A stretch of 64,000 bases of DNA, taken from CAVWZH01 sp963765285 (GTDB lineage Bacteria > Acidobacteriota > Terriglobia > Terriglobales > Acidobacteriaceae). Of the stretch, positions 1-8,025 are shown in pieces; position 1 is the first letter of the stretch, and each line of letters starts with the position of its first letter. The position numbers were made by a program, and so were the translations under genes. Below the pieces are notes generated by a model that ran no database searches, had not been told where the DNA came from, and saw only the letters and a program-made list of their open reading frames with translations. The stretch lies in assembly GCA_963765285.1 (NCBI GenBank), contig CAVXVR010000001.1:142731-206730 (forward strand), written 5' to 3'.

Positions 1-1059
1 GAGCAGGGCAAGGCGATCAGCCAGTCCTACATCTCGCAGATCGAGAACGGATCGCGCCGCCACATGACGCAATCCTCGCGCACCTTGCTGGCAAAGTTCT
101 TCAAGGTGCATCCGGGGTTTCTGGTGGACGACCCGCCCGGCTATCACGCCGAGTTGACGTCCGATCTGCGCACGGTTGAAGGCAAGTTGGACGTATGGCT
201 GTTGCAAGGATCGGAACGCTTCGCCAGTGATCCGGAAGTAAGTGAAGTGCTGATCAAGGCGGCCCGCGAAAAAGATACGCGGCGTTGCATCCTGCTTTTG
301 GGCGCGATCCTCGACACGCCGGGGTTGGCGGAGCGCCTGCTCGAAGCGCTGCGCCCGGAGCTCGGCGGTCCGTCGCACTCGCGCATCGGCAGAAAGGGGA
401 CAGCGATGATGACCTGGGCCAATTTCTATCTCGCGTGTTTCGCCGTGGGTTTCATCTTCAGTTTGCTGTCGTTTCTTCTAGGCGGAGCACATTGGCATTT
501 GCCGCATCTCCCGCACGGGGCGGGCGGAGGGCACGGCCACGTTGGTCCAATCGCCCCGCATGGCGGGCAGGCCGGTCCATTGCGCTCTGGAGGATCACGG
601 GGCGGCGCCGTGTCGCCGCTGAACCCGGTGACTCTTGCCGCCTTCCTCGCCTGGTTCGGCGGAACCGGCTATCTGCTCACCCGTTACTCGACGCTCTGGC
701 TGTTGCTGGCTCTGGGCGTGGCGATGGTCAGCGGCCTCGCTGGGGCCGGCATCGTGTTTCTGTTTCTGAGCAAGGTTCTTACGTCGGAGGACGAGAACCT
801 GGATCCTGCGGATTTTGAAATGGTCGGTGTGTTGGGCCGGGTCAGCAGTTCGATCCGTGAAGGCGGAACTGGCGAAATCATTTACTCGCAGGCCGGGACC
901 CGCCGCACTTGCGGTGCCCGCGCGGAAGACGGCACTCCCATTGCCAAAGGCACAGAGGTAGTGGTCACTCGCTACGAGAAGGGAATTGGTTACGTCCGCT
1001 GCTGGGACGAAATGGCCGGCGAAGAAAAGTCCAGTGACAATACAACTGGCCAGGTCTGA
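1..1059 (+). CDS. XRE-type HTH regulator reading in frame into an NfeD-like membrane protein (5' end outside window)
   Basis: The frame is open from base 1, so the N-terminus lies outside the window; the first internal ATG is at 64. The start encodes the end of a Cro/CI-type helix-turn-helix (SYISQIENGSRR), then a soluble helical part to about base 390. From 406 the same frame encodes a second module: a membrane segment, a His/Gly-rich loop, two more membrane segments and a C-terminal beta-rich OB-fold-like domain, as in NfeD/YuaF proteins. AAAGGGGA lies just before ATGATG at 406, so the NfeD part may be translated alone. NfeD proteins partner with flotillins, and a flotillin follows at 2046. 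Whether this is a real fusion or two genes merged by a sequence error is unclear. Confidence 0.72.
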   Translation, partial: EQGKAISQSYISQIENGSRRHMTQSSRTLLAKFFKVHPGFLVDDPPGYHAELTSDLRTVEGKLDVWLLQGSERFASDPEVSEVLIKAAREKDTRRCILLLGAILDTPGLAERLLEALRPELGGPSHSRIGRKGTAMMTWANFYLACFAVGFIFSLLSFLLGGAHWHLPHLPHGAGGGHGHVGPIAPHGGQAGPLRSGGSRGGAVSPLNPVTLAAFLAWFGGTGYLLTRYSTLWLLLALGVAMVSGLAGAGIVFLFLSKVLTSEDENLDPADFEMVGVLGRVSSSIREGGTGEIIYSQAGTRRTCGARAEDGTPIAKGTEVVVTRYEKGIGYVRCWDEMAGEEKSSDNTTGQV

Positions 1060-1086
1060 CGGTTTCCTTGGTGGGCAGGAGGAAGT

Positions 1087-2016
1087 GTGAAGAACCAACT
1101 ACATCTCGGTGTGATTGCGCTGGCGTGGCTGGCCCTGCCGCTGACCTGGCTCCAGTATCACGCAGTCTGGGACCGCCTACCCGAACATGTAGCCACCCAC
1201 TTTAACGCCGCAGGGCAAGCCAATGGCTGGATGACTCGCGAGAGCGCGTTGATGTTTCCGCTCGGGCTCGCCGCGCTCTTGCTCGCCGTGTTTACTGTGA
1301 TTCTGGTTCGAGTGCGCAATCAGGCACCCGAGTTCTGGGCGCTGACCGGTCTGCTCTATGTCCTGCTGGCCGTGCTCGCCTATGCGAACAGTTCCATCAT
1401 CGACTACAACCTGAATGGCGCAACCATCCAGATGGCGCCGGTATTGATTGCTGTTTTTGCCAGTGTATTCGTGGTGCTGGCGATCTTCTTGAGCGCGCGC
1501 CGTGGCGCCAGCCTGCCCGCACACGTCGTGATCGCTGAGGAGGTCCACGCGGCTCGTGCCTGGGCGATCATCTTTATCGTTCCGCTATTTGCCGAGCTTG
1601 CAGTTCTTTTGGCCGTCCCGAATCCTGGTGTGCGCTTTGCCATGGGCCTCGCGAGCTTGCTCTTCTTGCTGATTGCGGCGGCTACGTGGGATGGATTTCA
1701 CTATGTATTCACTTCTGCGGGGGTGGAGATTCGTACCCTGAGTTTCCGCTTGCGCTCCATTCCCGCGACGCACATTAAGTCTTATACGGCGGAGCACTGG
1801 AATCCGCTGCGTGGTTATGGAATTCGAGGTGTCGGCAATTCTCGCGCTTACGTCTGGGGAAACAACGGCGTGCGCATCCATACCTCGGATGGCGAAGTGT
1901 TCCTCGGCCACAGCGAACCGGAGCGCATTATTCGAGATCTCGACGCAATCAAACAGTTTTCAGGCACGACGCAGAAGCCGGTTCTTTCGCCTGCTCTGCG
2001 CGAAAGACCTGAGTAG
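1087..2016 (+). CDS. DUF1648 membrane protein with PH-like C-terminal domain
   Basis: Starts at GTG 1087 behind a good AGGAGG ribosome site. The first 60 residues carry the DUF1648 signature (LPEHVATHFNAAGQANGW) seen in SdpI-like proteins. Several hydrophobic segments follow to about residue 210. The last 90 residues form a beta-rich, bacterial-PH-like domain (AGVEIRTLSFRLRSIPATHI onward). It sits 28 bp after the NfeD-like gene and 29 bp before the flotillin gene, all on one strand, so it probably belongs to the same membrane-organisation operon. The molecular role is unknown. Confidence 0.75.
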   Translation: MKNQLHLGVIALAWLALPLTWLQYHAVWDRLPEHVATHFNAAGQANGWMTRESALMFPLGLAALLLAVFTVILVRVRNQAPEFWALTGLLYVLLAVLAYANSSIIDYNLNGATIQMAPVLIAVFASVFVVLAIFLSARRGASLPAHVVIAEEVHAARAWAIIFIVPLFAELAVLLAVPNPGVRFAMGLASLLFLLIAAATWDGFHYVFTSAGVEIRTLSFRLRSIPATHIKSYTAEHWNPLRGYGIRGVGNSRAYVWGNNGVRIHTSDGEVFLGHSEPERIIRDLDAIKQFSGTTQKPVLSPALRERPE

Positions 2017-2045
2017 CAAGGGTCTGAGTGTTAACAGGAGGCAGT

Positions 2046-3479
2046 ATGTTCGGCATCGCACTGGAAATCTGGGTCATCGCAGGGCTGGCAGTGCTCGCCC
2101 TGCTTTTCCTGATGAGCTTTCTGGCCAGGCTCTATCGCAAAGCCGGGCCTCATGAAGCTTTGGTTGTGTACGGTTTTCGTGGTACACGTGTGGTGAAAGG
2201 CCACGGCACAATAATTTTCCCCATGGTGGAAAACTGCCGCGATCTTTCACTGGAATTAATGTCCTTTGATGTGGCGCCGCAGCAGGACCTCTACACCCGG
2301 CAGGGCGTCGCGGTCACGGTCGAAGCGGTGGCGCAGATCAAGGTCAAGTCGGACACCGAATCGATCCTCACGGCCTCGGAGCAATTTCTCACCAAGTCGG
2401 ATGAAGAACGCCAGGGACTGATCCGGCTGGTGATGGAAGGCCACCTGCGCGGCATCATCGGCCAGCTTACGGTGGAAGAAATTGTGAAGCAGCCGGAGAT
2501 GGTCGGCGACCGCATGCGTTCCACCTGCGCCGATGACATGACCAAGATGGGGCTCGAAGTGATCTCGTTCACCATCAAGGAAGTGAAAGACAAGAACGAG
2601 TACATCAGCAACATGGGCAAACCAGATGTCGCGCGCATCAAGCGAGACGCCGATGTAGCCACCGCCGAAGCCGAACGCGACACTGCCATCCGGCGCGCGT
2701 TGGCCACGCGGGAAGCTGCTGTGGCCAGAGCGCAAGCCGATCAGGAGCGCGTGCTGGCCGAGACGCTTTCCTTGGCCAAGCAGGCGGAGGCGCAGCGTGA
2801 TCTCGAAGTGAAGAAGGCGCAGTACGTGGAAGTCACCAAGCGGCAGCAGGCGCAGGCGGACAAGGCTTACGACATCCAGACCAACATCATGCAGCAGCAG
2901 GTGATCGCTGAGCAGGTGAAGGTTCAGCAGATTGAAAAAGAGCAGCAGGTCAAAGTGCAGGAAGCCGAGATCAATCGCCGCGAGAAAGAGTTGATCGCGA
3001 CGGTATTGAAGGGGGCGGAAATCGAGCGTCAACGCATTGAGACGCTGGCTGCGGCCGAGAAGCAGCGCTTGATTGCCGAAGCTGAGGGCCATGCGTCGTC
3101 GATTCGCGCGCAAGGCGAGGCCGAAGCCGAGATCATCTTCAAGAAAGGTGAAGCCGAAGCCAAGGCCATGAACGTGAAGGCCGAAGCGTACCAGGAATAC
3201 AACCAGGCCGCGGTAGTGGACAAGTTGTTCACCAACATGCCAGAGATGGTGCGCGCGCTGGCCAGTCCCCTGGCCAACGTGGACAAGATCACGATCGTTT
3301 CCACGGGCAACGGCGATGCTGCCGGCATGAACAAAATCACCGGTGACATCACCAAGATGGCGGCGCAGGTGCCGGCGTTGTTCGAAACACTCTCCGGCAT
3401 GCCGCTGAGTGAACTGCTGGGCAAAGTCCGCCAGATCGGAGACAAGTCTGCGAAGCCAGAAAACGGCAATACGAAGTGA
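2046..3479 (+). CDS. Flotillin-like SPFH/Band 7 protein
   Basis: Starts at ATG 2046, seven bases after a clear AGGAGG; the in-frame GTG upstream at 2028 has no such site. An N-terminal membrane anchor (residues about 5-25) is followed by an SPFH domain and then a long Ala/Glu/Lys/Gln-rich coiled coil with the EAEA-type repeats typical of flotillins (for example IIFKKGEAEAKAMNVKAEAY). Length, 477 aa, is usual for the family. Flotillins scaffold ordered membrane domains and work with NfeD-family proteins; both are present here, with PspA downstream. This suggests a membrane-integrity or membrane-stress operon. Confidence 0.93.
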   Translation: MFGIALEIWVIAGLAVLALLFLMSFLARLYRKAGPHEALVVYGFRGTRVVKGHGTIIFPMVENCRDLSLELMSFDVAPQQDLYTRQGVAVTVEAVAQIKVKSDTESILTASEQFLTKSDEERQGLIRLVMEGHLRGIIGQLTVEEIVKQPEMVGDRMRSTCADDMTKMGLEVISFTIKEVKDKNEYISNMGKPDVARIKRDADVATAEAERDTAIRRALATREAAVARAQADQERVLAETLSLAKQAEAQRDLEVKKAQYVEVTKRQQAQADKAYDIQTNIMQQQVIAEQVKVQQIEKEQQVKVQEAEINRREKELIATVLKGAEIERQRIETLAAAEKQRLIAEAEGHASSIRAQGEAEAEIIFKKGEAEAKAMNVKAEAYQEYNQAAVVDKLFTNMPEMVRALASPLANVDKITIVSTGNGDAAGMNKITGDITKMAAQVPALFETLSGMPLSELLGKVRQIGDKSAKPENGNTK

Positions 3480-3487
3480 GCCGTGTA

Positions 3488-3537
3488 GGGACGGGTCTTT
3501 GACCCGTCCCCGTGTGGGGCGGGCACTCTTGCCCGCC
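3488..3537 (+). terminator. Two back-to-back GC-rich hairpins
   Basis: A perfect 10-bp stem GGGACGGGTC / GACCCGTCCC with a TTT loop (3488-3510) is followed by a 7-bp stem GGCGGGC / GCCCGCC (3518-3537). They lie between the flotillin stop and the next start. No long T-tract follows, so attenuation or transcript stabilisation is as likely as termination. The same style of hairpin occurs as dispersed repeats in this window. Confidence 0.45.
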
Positions 3538-3567
3538 GCCGCGACTTAACCAAGCGGGGGTTTGCAT

Positions 3568-3768
3568 ATGAAACAGAAATCCAAAGCGACCGGCATTGGC
3601 ATCGCGTTGGGGGCCGGCTTGGGCGCGGTGGCCGCCGTTATCGCCGGTCAAGTCGGCGTGTGGCTGGGCGTCGGCATTGCAATCGGAATGGTGATCGGCG
3701 GCATCTTCGGGCGCAGTCAATGCGCCGAATGTGCTGCCGCTCATCGTGAGCACCAAGCCAAAAGCTAA
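3568..3768 (+). CDS. Small glycine-zipper membrane protein
   Basis: 66 aa from ATG 3568. After a basic start (MKQKSKATG) almost the whole chain is one or two Gly/Ala/Val-rich membrane helices with GxxxG-like spacing (GIGIALGAGLGAVAA, GVGIAIGMVIGGIFG). A short tail contains CAEC. Glycine-zipper helices pack tightly in membranes. It sits between flotillin and pspA on the same strand, which fits a membrane-associated role. Its last codons and stop fall inside a small AGCTAAGAGC-type repeat (about 3755-3788). Confidence 0.6.
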   Translation: MKQKSKATGIGIALGAGLGAVAAVIAGQVGVWLGVGIAIGMVIGGIFGRSQCAECAAAHREHQAKS

Positions 3769-3809
3769 GAGCCAAGAGCTAAAAGCTGATTTCAAAAAGG
3801 AGTCCCATC

Positions 3810-4467
3810 ATGGCACTACTGGAGCGAGTCTCAACCTTAGTCCGGGCGAATCTGAACGATCTGATCGACAAGGCCGAGCACCCGGAGAAAATGATCAAGC
3901 AAGTCATCCTCGACATGGAAAACCAGCTCTTGCAGGTGAAGACGCAGGTGGCCATCGCCATCGCCGATCAGCATCTGCTGGAGAAGAAGCAGAAGGAGAA
4001 TGAAGACAAGGTGGCCGAATGGACACGCAAGGCGGAGTTGGCGGTCGACAAAAAGCAGGATGACCTGGCGCGCGTGGCCCTGGAACGGACGGAAAGCTAT
4101 CGTGACCTGGCCGTCGGCTTTGGTCAGCAGGTCATCGATCAGAAGGCGCAAGTGGAGAACCTGAAGACCGCACTGCGTCAACTGGAGCAGAAGCTCACCG
4201 AAGCGCGGGCCAAGGCGGATCTGCTCATGGCTCAGCATCGCAGGGCGCGTGCCGTGGGCAAAGCCAGCGACGCCAAAATGGCCGGGGGCAATGGCTCGAG
4301 CGCAGCGGCATTCGATCGCATGAAGCGCAAAGTGGCACATGCCGAGGCGAGCGCGCAGGCGAGGTCAGAGCTGGCGGCGGATGACGTGGAAGATCGATTG
4401 GCTGCGCTGGAGAAAGGAAGATCGCATCGACCAGTTGCTGGCGGAGATGAAGGCAAGGCGAGTGTAG
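3810..4467 (+). CDS. pspA: Phage shock protein A (PspA/IM30), frameshifted near the C-terminus
   Basis: Starts at ATG 3810 after AAAAAGGAG. The chain begins with an amphipathic helix (MALLERVSTLVRANLNDLID) followed by the long coiled-coil hairpin of PspA/IM30/Vipp1 proteins, which polymerise on damaged inner membranes. An extra G at about 4416-4417 shifts the frame and would add unrelated residues to 4523. Removing it restores a normal end (EDRIDQLLAEMKARRV) at the TAG of 4465-4467, giving about 218 aa. The flotillin/NfeD/PspA grouping strongly implies envelope maintenance. Confidence 0.88.
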
Positions 4468-4513
4468 TCACGTGGGGACGGCCGCCCCCCGGCTCGGGGC
4501 AATACCAAACTTT

Positions 4514-4753
4514 GTCATCCTGAGCGCAGTTTGTCTGTTCGCCTTGCGAACGGACAAACGCAGTCGAAGGACCCCTTCACGGATAGCGCCTCGACGGACG
4601 CTGCGAGGCGTTCTCCCGATGCACTATATTCCCGCTGACGGAAAGCGCATCGTGAGAATTCCTCGATGCTCCAGCGGTGCTGTTTAGGTGCAAGGGGTCC
4701 TTCGACTCCGCAACGGCTTCGCTTCGCGCAGCCGTTGCTACGCTCAGGATGAC
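4514..4753. repeat. MITE-like inverted-repeat element with nested hairpins
   Basis: The ends are the inverted repeat GTCATCCTGAGCG (4514-4526) and CGCTCAGGATGAC (4741-4753). An inner pair, GTCGAAGGACCCCTT and AAGGGGTCCTTCGACT, is also inverted. Each arm carries its own hairpin: GTTTGTCTGTTCG with CGAACGGACAAAC on the left, and GCAACGGCT with AGCCGTTGC on the right. A further copy of the right arm follows to about 4801. No ORF is supported inside. Confidence 0.7.
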
Positions 4754-4856
4754 ACGATGGGGAAGGCTTGCCGCGCAGCCGTTGCTCCGCTCAGGATGAC
4801 AAGGTGGAAAGGTGTTGCCACGAAGCCACTGCTTCGCCGATGATGACGGTTGGTTG

Positions 4857-5357
4857 ATGGAACCGCTCATGAAAAAACTCTTTCACTTCGATTCGCCCCC
4901 GGAACCGTACATCGCTGATGCGGCTGTTTTGTGTTGCTTCGATCAGCGCATCCGTCTGGCGACGCATAAGTTCCTCCAGCGAAGCGGAATCTTGCGGCCC
5001 GACATGATCGTGGTGGCCGGCGGCGCCAAGACGCTGGCCACTCCGCGCAACGATTTCGAACAGGACTTCATTCTCGAGCAGATCCGAATGTCGATTCGCC
5101 TGCATCATACGCGGAAAGTCATTCTTACCTGCCACTCCGATTGCGCCACTTACGGCGGGCTGGCGTTTTATGGCGGAGACCGCCGGGCAGAAGCTGAACA
5201 CCACTGGGCTGAGCTACAACGGGCCTCAGAATTAGTTCAAGCGACGTTTCCCGAGATTGAGGTGGTTTCGTACTTCATCAATTTTGAGGGTTTTTGGGAA
5301 ACTGAGGAAAAGCAGGCCCCGCACAGTCCCCGGCCGGGATCTGACGCGGTTGTTTAG
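4857..5357 (+). CDS. Beta-carbonic-anhydrase-like protein
   Basis: ATG codons at 4857 and 4869 are both possible starts; the ORF extends further 5' without a good ribosome site. The sequence contains CFDQR, fitting the C-x-D-x-R zinc/dyad motif of beta-carbonic anhydrases, and CHSDC with the second-ligand spacing H-x-x-C, so all three expected zinc ligands (Cys, His, Cys) and the Asp/Arg dyad are present. At about 165 aa it is shorter than classic enzymes. CO2 hydration is plausible but not certain, since some relatives are uncharacterised zinc proteins. The last 15 residues after FEGFWET look unrelated and may be read-through of non-coding sequence. Confidence 0.62.
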   Translation: MEPLMKKLFHFDSPPEPYIADAAVLCCFDQRIRLATHKFLQRSGILRPDMIVVAGGAKTLATPRNDFEQDFILEQIRMSIRLHHTRKVILTCHSDCATYGGLAFYGGDRRAEAEHHWAELQRASELVQATFPEIEVVSYFINFEGFWETEEKQAPHSPRPGSDAVV

Positions 5358-5367
5358 TTTTTGGAAT

Positions 5368-5429
5368 TACCACAGAGGACACTGAGGACGCGGAGGAACG
5401 GCGGCAACCACAGAGGACACTGAGAAAGA
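5368..5429. repeat. Short direct repeat
   Basis: The 18-base string ACCACAGAGGACACTGAG occurs twice, 38 bp apart, in the gap between the carbonic-anhydrase-like gene and rmuC. Sequences of this type are common dispersed low-complexity repeats. Confidence 0.5.
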
Positions 5430-5455
5430 CCTTGCGCTCCCTTCGTTCCCGTCCT

Positions 5456-6841
5456 TTAGCGAGTCGCGTCGGATTTTTCATCCCTGCGGATCGGCTCTTC
5501 GTCGGGCCACTCCAGGGCCAGGGTTCTTGTGGTGGTTTCGATAGGCTCGATTTCGGGGATGTCGTCGGTCACTGGCGCGCCCAATTCGGCGAACTTACGG
5601 GCTGAGACCATGACTCGACTTTCCAGCGTGCCCACCGCTTTGTTGTAACTCTCGACGGCGCGGTCCAATCCCTTGCCTACAGCTTCGAGATGATTCGTCA
5701 GACCTCGCAGACGATCATGGAGATCTTTGCCCAGCGCGCTGATTTCCTGAGCATTGCGCGCCAGCCTTTCCTGCCGCCAGCCATAAGCCACGGCGCGTAA
5801 CAAGGCGATCAGAGTAGTCGGCGAAGCGGGGATGACTCCTTTACGGACTCCCTGTTCTATCAATCCGGGATCCTGCTCCAGCGCCGCGCTAAAAAATGCC
5901 TCTCCGGGCAAGAACATCACGACAAATTCCGGAGAAGCATCGAACTGCTCTGAATACGCTTTGGAACTGAGCCGCTCCATGTGCTCGCTCACTTGCCGGG
6001 CATGTTCGATCAAGCGCCCGCGCCGCGCGTCGTCATCTTTGGCTTCGATCGCTTCCAGATAGGCCTGCAGCGGCGTTTTCGCATCCACCACGACGATTTT
6101 TCCGCCGGGCAGCTTGACGATCAGGTCGGGGCGCAGGCGCCCGTCATCGGTATGAATGGTCTCCTGCTCGCTGAAATCGCAGTAGGGCAGCATGTCGGCG
6201 ATCTCGACGACGCGCCGGAGCTGAATTTCTCCCCATCGCCCACGCACTGCGGGAGTGCGCAGGGCTTTCACCAGATTGCCAGTTTCGCCGCGCAACTGCT
6301 CTTGAGTGTTGATCAGGGATGCGACCTGTTCGCGCAACGATCCGTAAGCCTGATTGCGGGCTTCCTCCATGGCGCGAACTTGTTCATCGACTTTGGCCAG
6401 AGATGTCTTGATGGGCTCGACTAAAGCCTGCACCGCTCCCTGCCGCGCTTCGAGATCGCCCTTGGCCCGCTCCTGGAAGCTTTCCAGTTTGGCCCGGGCC
6501 AGTTCAAGGAAAGACTGATTGTTGTTTTTCAGGGCCTCAGCAGCCAGGGATTGAAAGGTCTCACGCAGTTCTTCCGAGGCGCGGTTCAGCAGACCCAGTT
6601 TCTCGGCGGTGGTTTTGCGTTCTTCTTGCAATGTGGCGCTGAACGTAGCCAGCTTGTCGCGCAGCTCCGAATTCGAGGCGTTCGCCGCTTTGAGTTCAGC
6701 CTGCGCCGTGGCGAGGGCACGCTCGAGGATGTCCACTCTTTCGAGCAGAACCGCCGAGCGTGTTCGCACCGATAGCCACGTGAAGATGGCAGCGAGAGCT
6801 GCGACGAATGCACAGGCGATTACCGCGAGCGCGCTAGGCAT
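5456..6841 (-). CDS. rmuC: RmuC family protein
   Basis: 461 aa. An N-terminal membrane anchor (about residues 3-25) is followed by a long coiled coil (about 30-190) and the RmuC domain, with hallmark stretches such as LKTPAVRGRWGEIQLRRVVE, RPDLIVKLPGGK and VVVDAKTPLQAYLEA. RmuC limits inversions at short inverted repeats and has a nuclease-like fold; the exact reaction is not established. It is transcribed convergently to the carbonic-anhydrase-like gene. Length and motifs are normal and no frameshift is seen. Confidence 0.93.
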   Translation of the reverse strand: MPSALAVIACAFVAALAAIFTWLSVRTRSAVLLERVDILERALATAQAELKAANASNSELRDKLATFSATLQEERKTTAEKLGLLNRASEELRETFQSLAAEALKNNNQSFLELARAKLESFQERAKGDLEARQGAVQALVEPIKTSLAKVDEQVRAMEEARNQAYGSLREQVASLINTQEQLRGETGNLVKALRTPAVRGRWGEIQLRRVVEIADMLPYCDFSEQETIHTDDGRLRPDLIVKLPGGKIVVVDAKTPLQAYLEAIEAKDDDARRGRLIEHARQVSEHMERLSSKAYSEQFDASPEFVVMFLPGEAFFSAALEQDPGLIEQGVRKGVIPASPTTLIALLRAVAYGWRQERLARNAQEISALGKDLHDRLRGLTNHLEAVGKGLDRAVESYNKAVGTLESRVMVSARKFAELGAPVTDDIPEIEPIETTTRTLALEWPDEEPIRRDEKSDATR

Positions 6842-7080
6842 AGCGGCGCACTCCCCGTGCGGCAGCGCGGGTTCGGCAAATTAAGAGATCAGCAAGTAAC
6901 ATAGTTTCAACATCTTGCGGCTTGTTGTTCGAGCAACAAAACAGGTCCTCAGCCGCAGCCAGGATGACGAGCAATTGAACCCATAACGCCGCCCACGTGC
7001 ATGTCCCATCGTAAGGTGCTGGACTCGATTCTAGGGGCTAGCCTGAGGGAAGCAAAGCAGAACTTTTGTTTTCTTTTCGC

Positions 7081-7953
7081 ATGCCGAAGTCCAAGATCTG
7101 GGCCCTTATTTTCTCGATGGCAGGCGTCCTTTCGCAGGGCGCAATGGGAGAAACTGCTTTTGAGGGGAAGTCCGCTGCGGGCTCGCCGACTGAAGCAAGC
7201 CAGACCAACGCGCCAGCCGGAACCGACCGCGAAGCCGAGCGGGAGCTTCTCAGCAAAGCAAATCAGGAACGAGCGAAGGCCGGCGTATCACCGTTGCGAA
7301 TGGACGACGGCCTCGCACAAGCCGCGCGCGAGCACGCCGCCGCTCTGGCGGCAGAGCAACAGCTTTCGCATCAGTTGCCAGGTGAGCCGCCGCTGGCCCA
7401 ACGCTTGGCGGCGAGTACCACCCTGCATCTGGATCGCGGGGGAGAAAACGTGGCTTCCGCGCCCAGCGTAGAGCAGGCCCATGAAAGTCTTATGCTTTCC
7501 CCGGCGCACCGGGAAAATCTGTTGAACGCTTCGTACAACGTGGCCGGCTTTGGCGTGGTGCGCAGCGGGCACACGCTTTATGTGACCGAGGATTTCGGCG
7601 AGGGCGCGGCGGTTTACTCGCGCCAGGTAGCGGATGACAGGCTTGCCACCAGCCTTGCCGATTTACGCGCGCAGCACAATTTGTCCGCGCTCGAGCGGCT
7701 GGAGAATGATGCTCTGCCGGCGGCAGCCTGCACCATGGCACAGGCAAACTCGCTGAAGACGGCGCTGCCGCGCGAGGTGGCGCAAGGCCGTTACCTGTTG
7801 CGCTATACCACTCCGCAACCGCAGATACTGCCGGCAAGCGCGGCGCGTGCCGCCGGCGACCAGAACCTGCGCGCCTTTTCTGCCAGCAGTTGTTACGCCC
7901 GCTCGGCCAGTTATCCCAATGGTGTGTACTGGGTAGTTCTGGCGCTCTACTGA
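7081..7953 (+). CDS. Secreted CAP/SCP-domain protein
   Basis: ATG 7081 gives a signal-peptide-like start (MPKSKIWALIFSMAGVLSQG); the reading frame also allows a start 15 bases upstream. After a low-complexity linker, residues about 60-175 form a CAP/SCP domain: LLSKANQERAKAGVSPL, the His in AREHAAAL, and HRENLLNASYNVAGFGVV, which match the conserved CAP core. The C-terminal third is not recognised. Bacterial CAP proteins are exported; most have no known substrate. Confidence 0.83.
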   Translation: MPKSKIWALIFSMAGVLSQGAMGETAFEGKSAAGSPTEASQTNAPAGTDREAERELLSKANQERAKAGVSPLRMDDGLAQAAREHAAALAAEQQLSHQLPGEPPLAQRLAASTTLHLDRGGENVASAPSVEQAHESLMLSPAHRENLLNASYNVAGFGVVRSGHTLYVTEDFGEGAAVYSRQVADDRLATSLADLRAQHNLSALERLENDALPAAACTMAQANSLKTALPREVAQGRYLLRYTTPQPQILPASAARAAGDQNLRAFSASSCYARSASYPNGVYWVVLALY

Positions 7954-7976
7954 AGCTTCTTCGAGATGCGCGGGCG

Positions 7977-8001
7977 AGCCTGTCCTGAGCGAAGTCGAAG
8001 G
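7977..8001 (+). repeat. Copy of the 25-bp AGCCTG...CGAAGG module
   Basis: Matches the dispersed 25-base module whose core is CCTGAGCGAAGTCGAAGG. It lies between two convergent genes. Other solitary copies are at 32835, 52656 and 53307, and four more are nested in hairpins between 54248 and 55777, all in the same orientation. Confidence 0.7.
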
Positions 8002-8025
8002 ATCGCCAGCGGCCACACATCCCCT

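Noticed and set aside
2256..3113. 285-aa minus-strand ORF
   Set aside because: Shadow of the flotillin coiled-coil region with His/Leu-rich low-complexity sequence.
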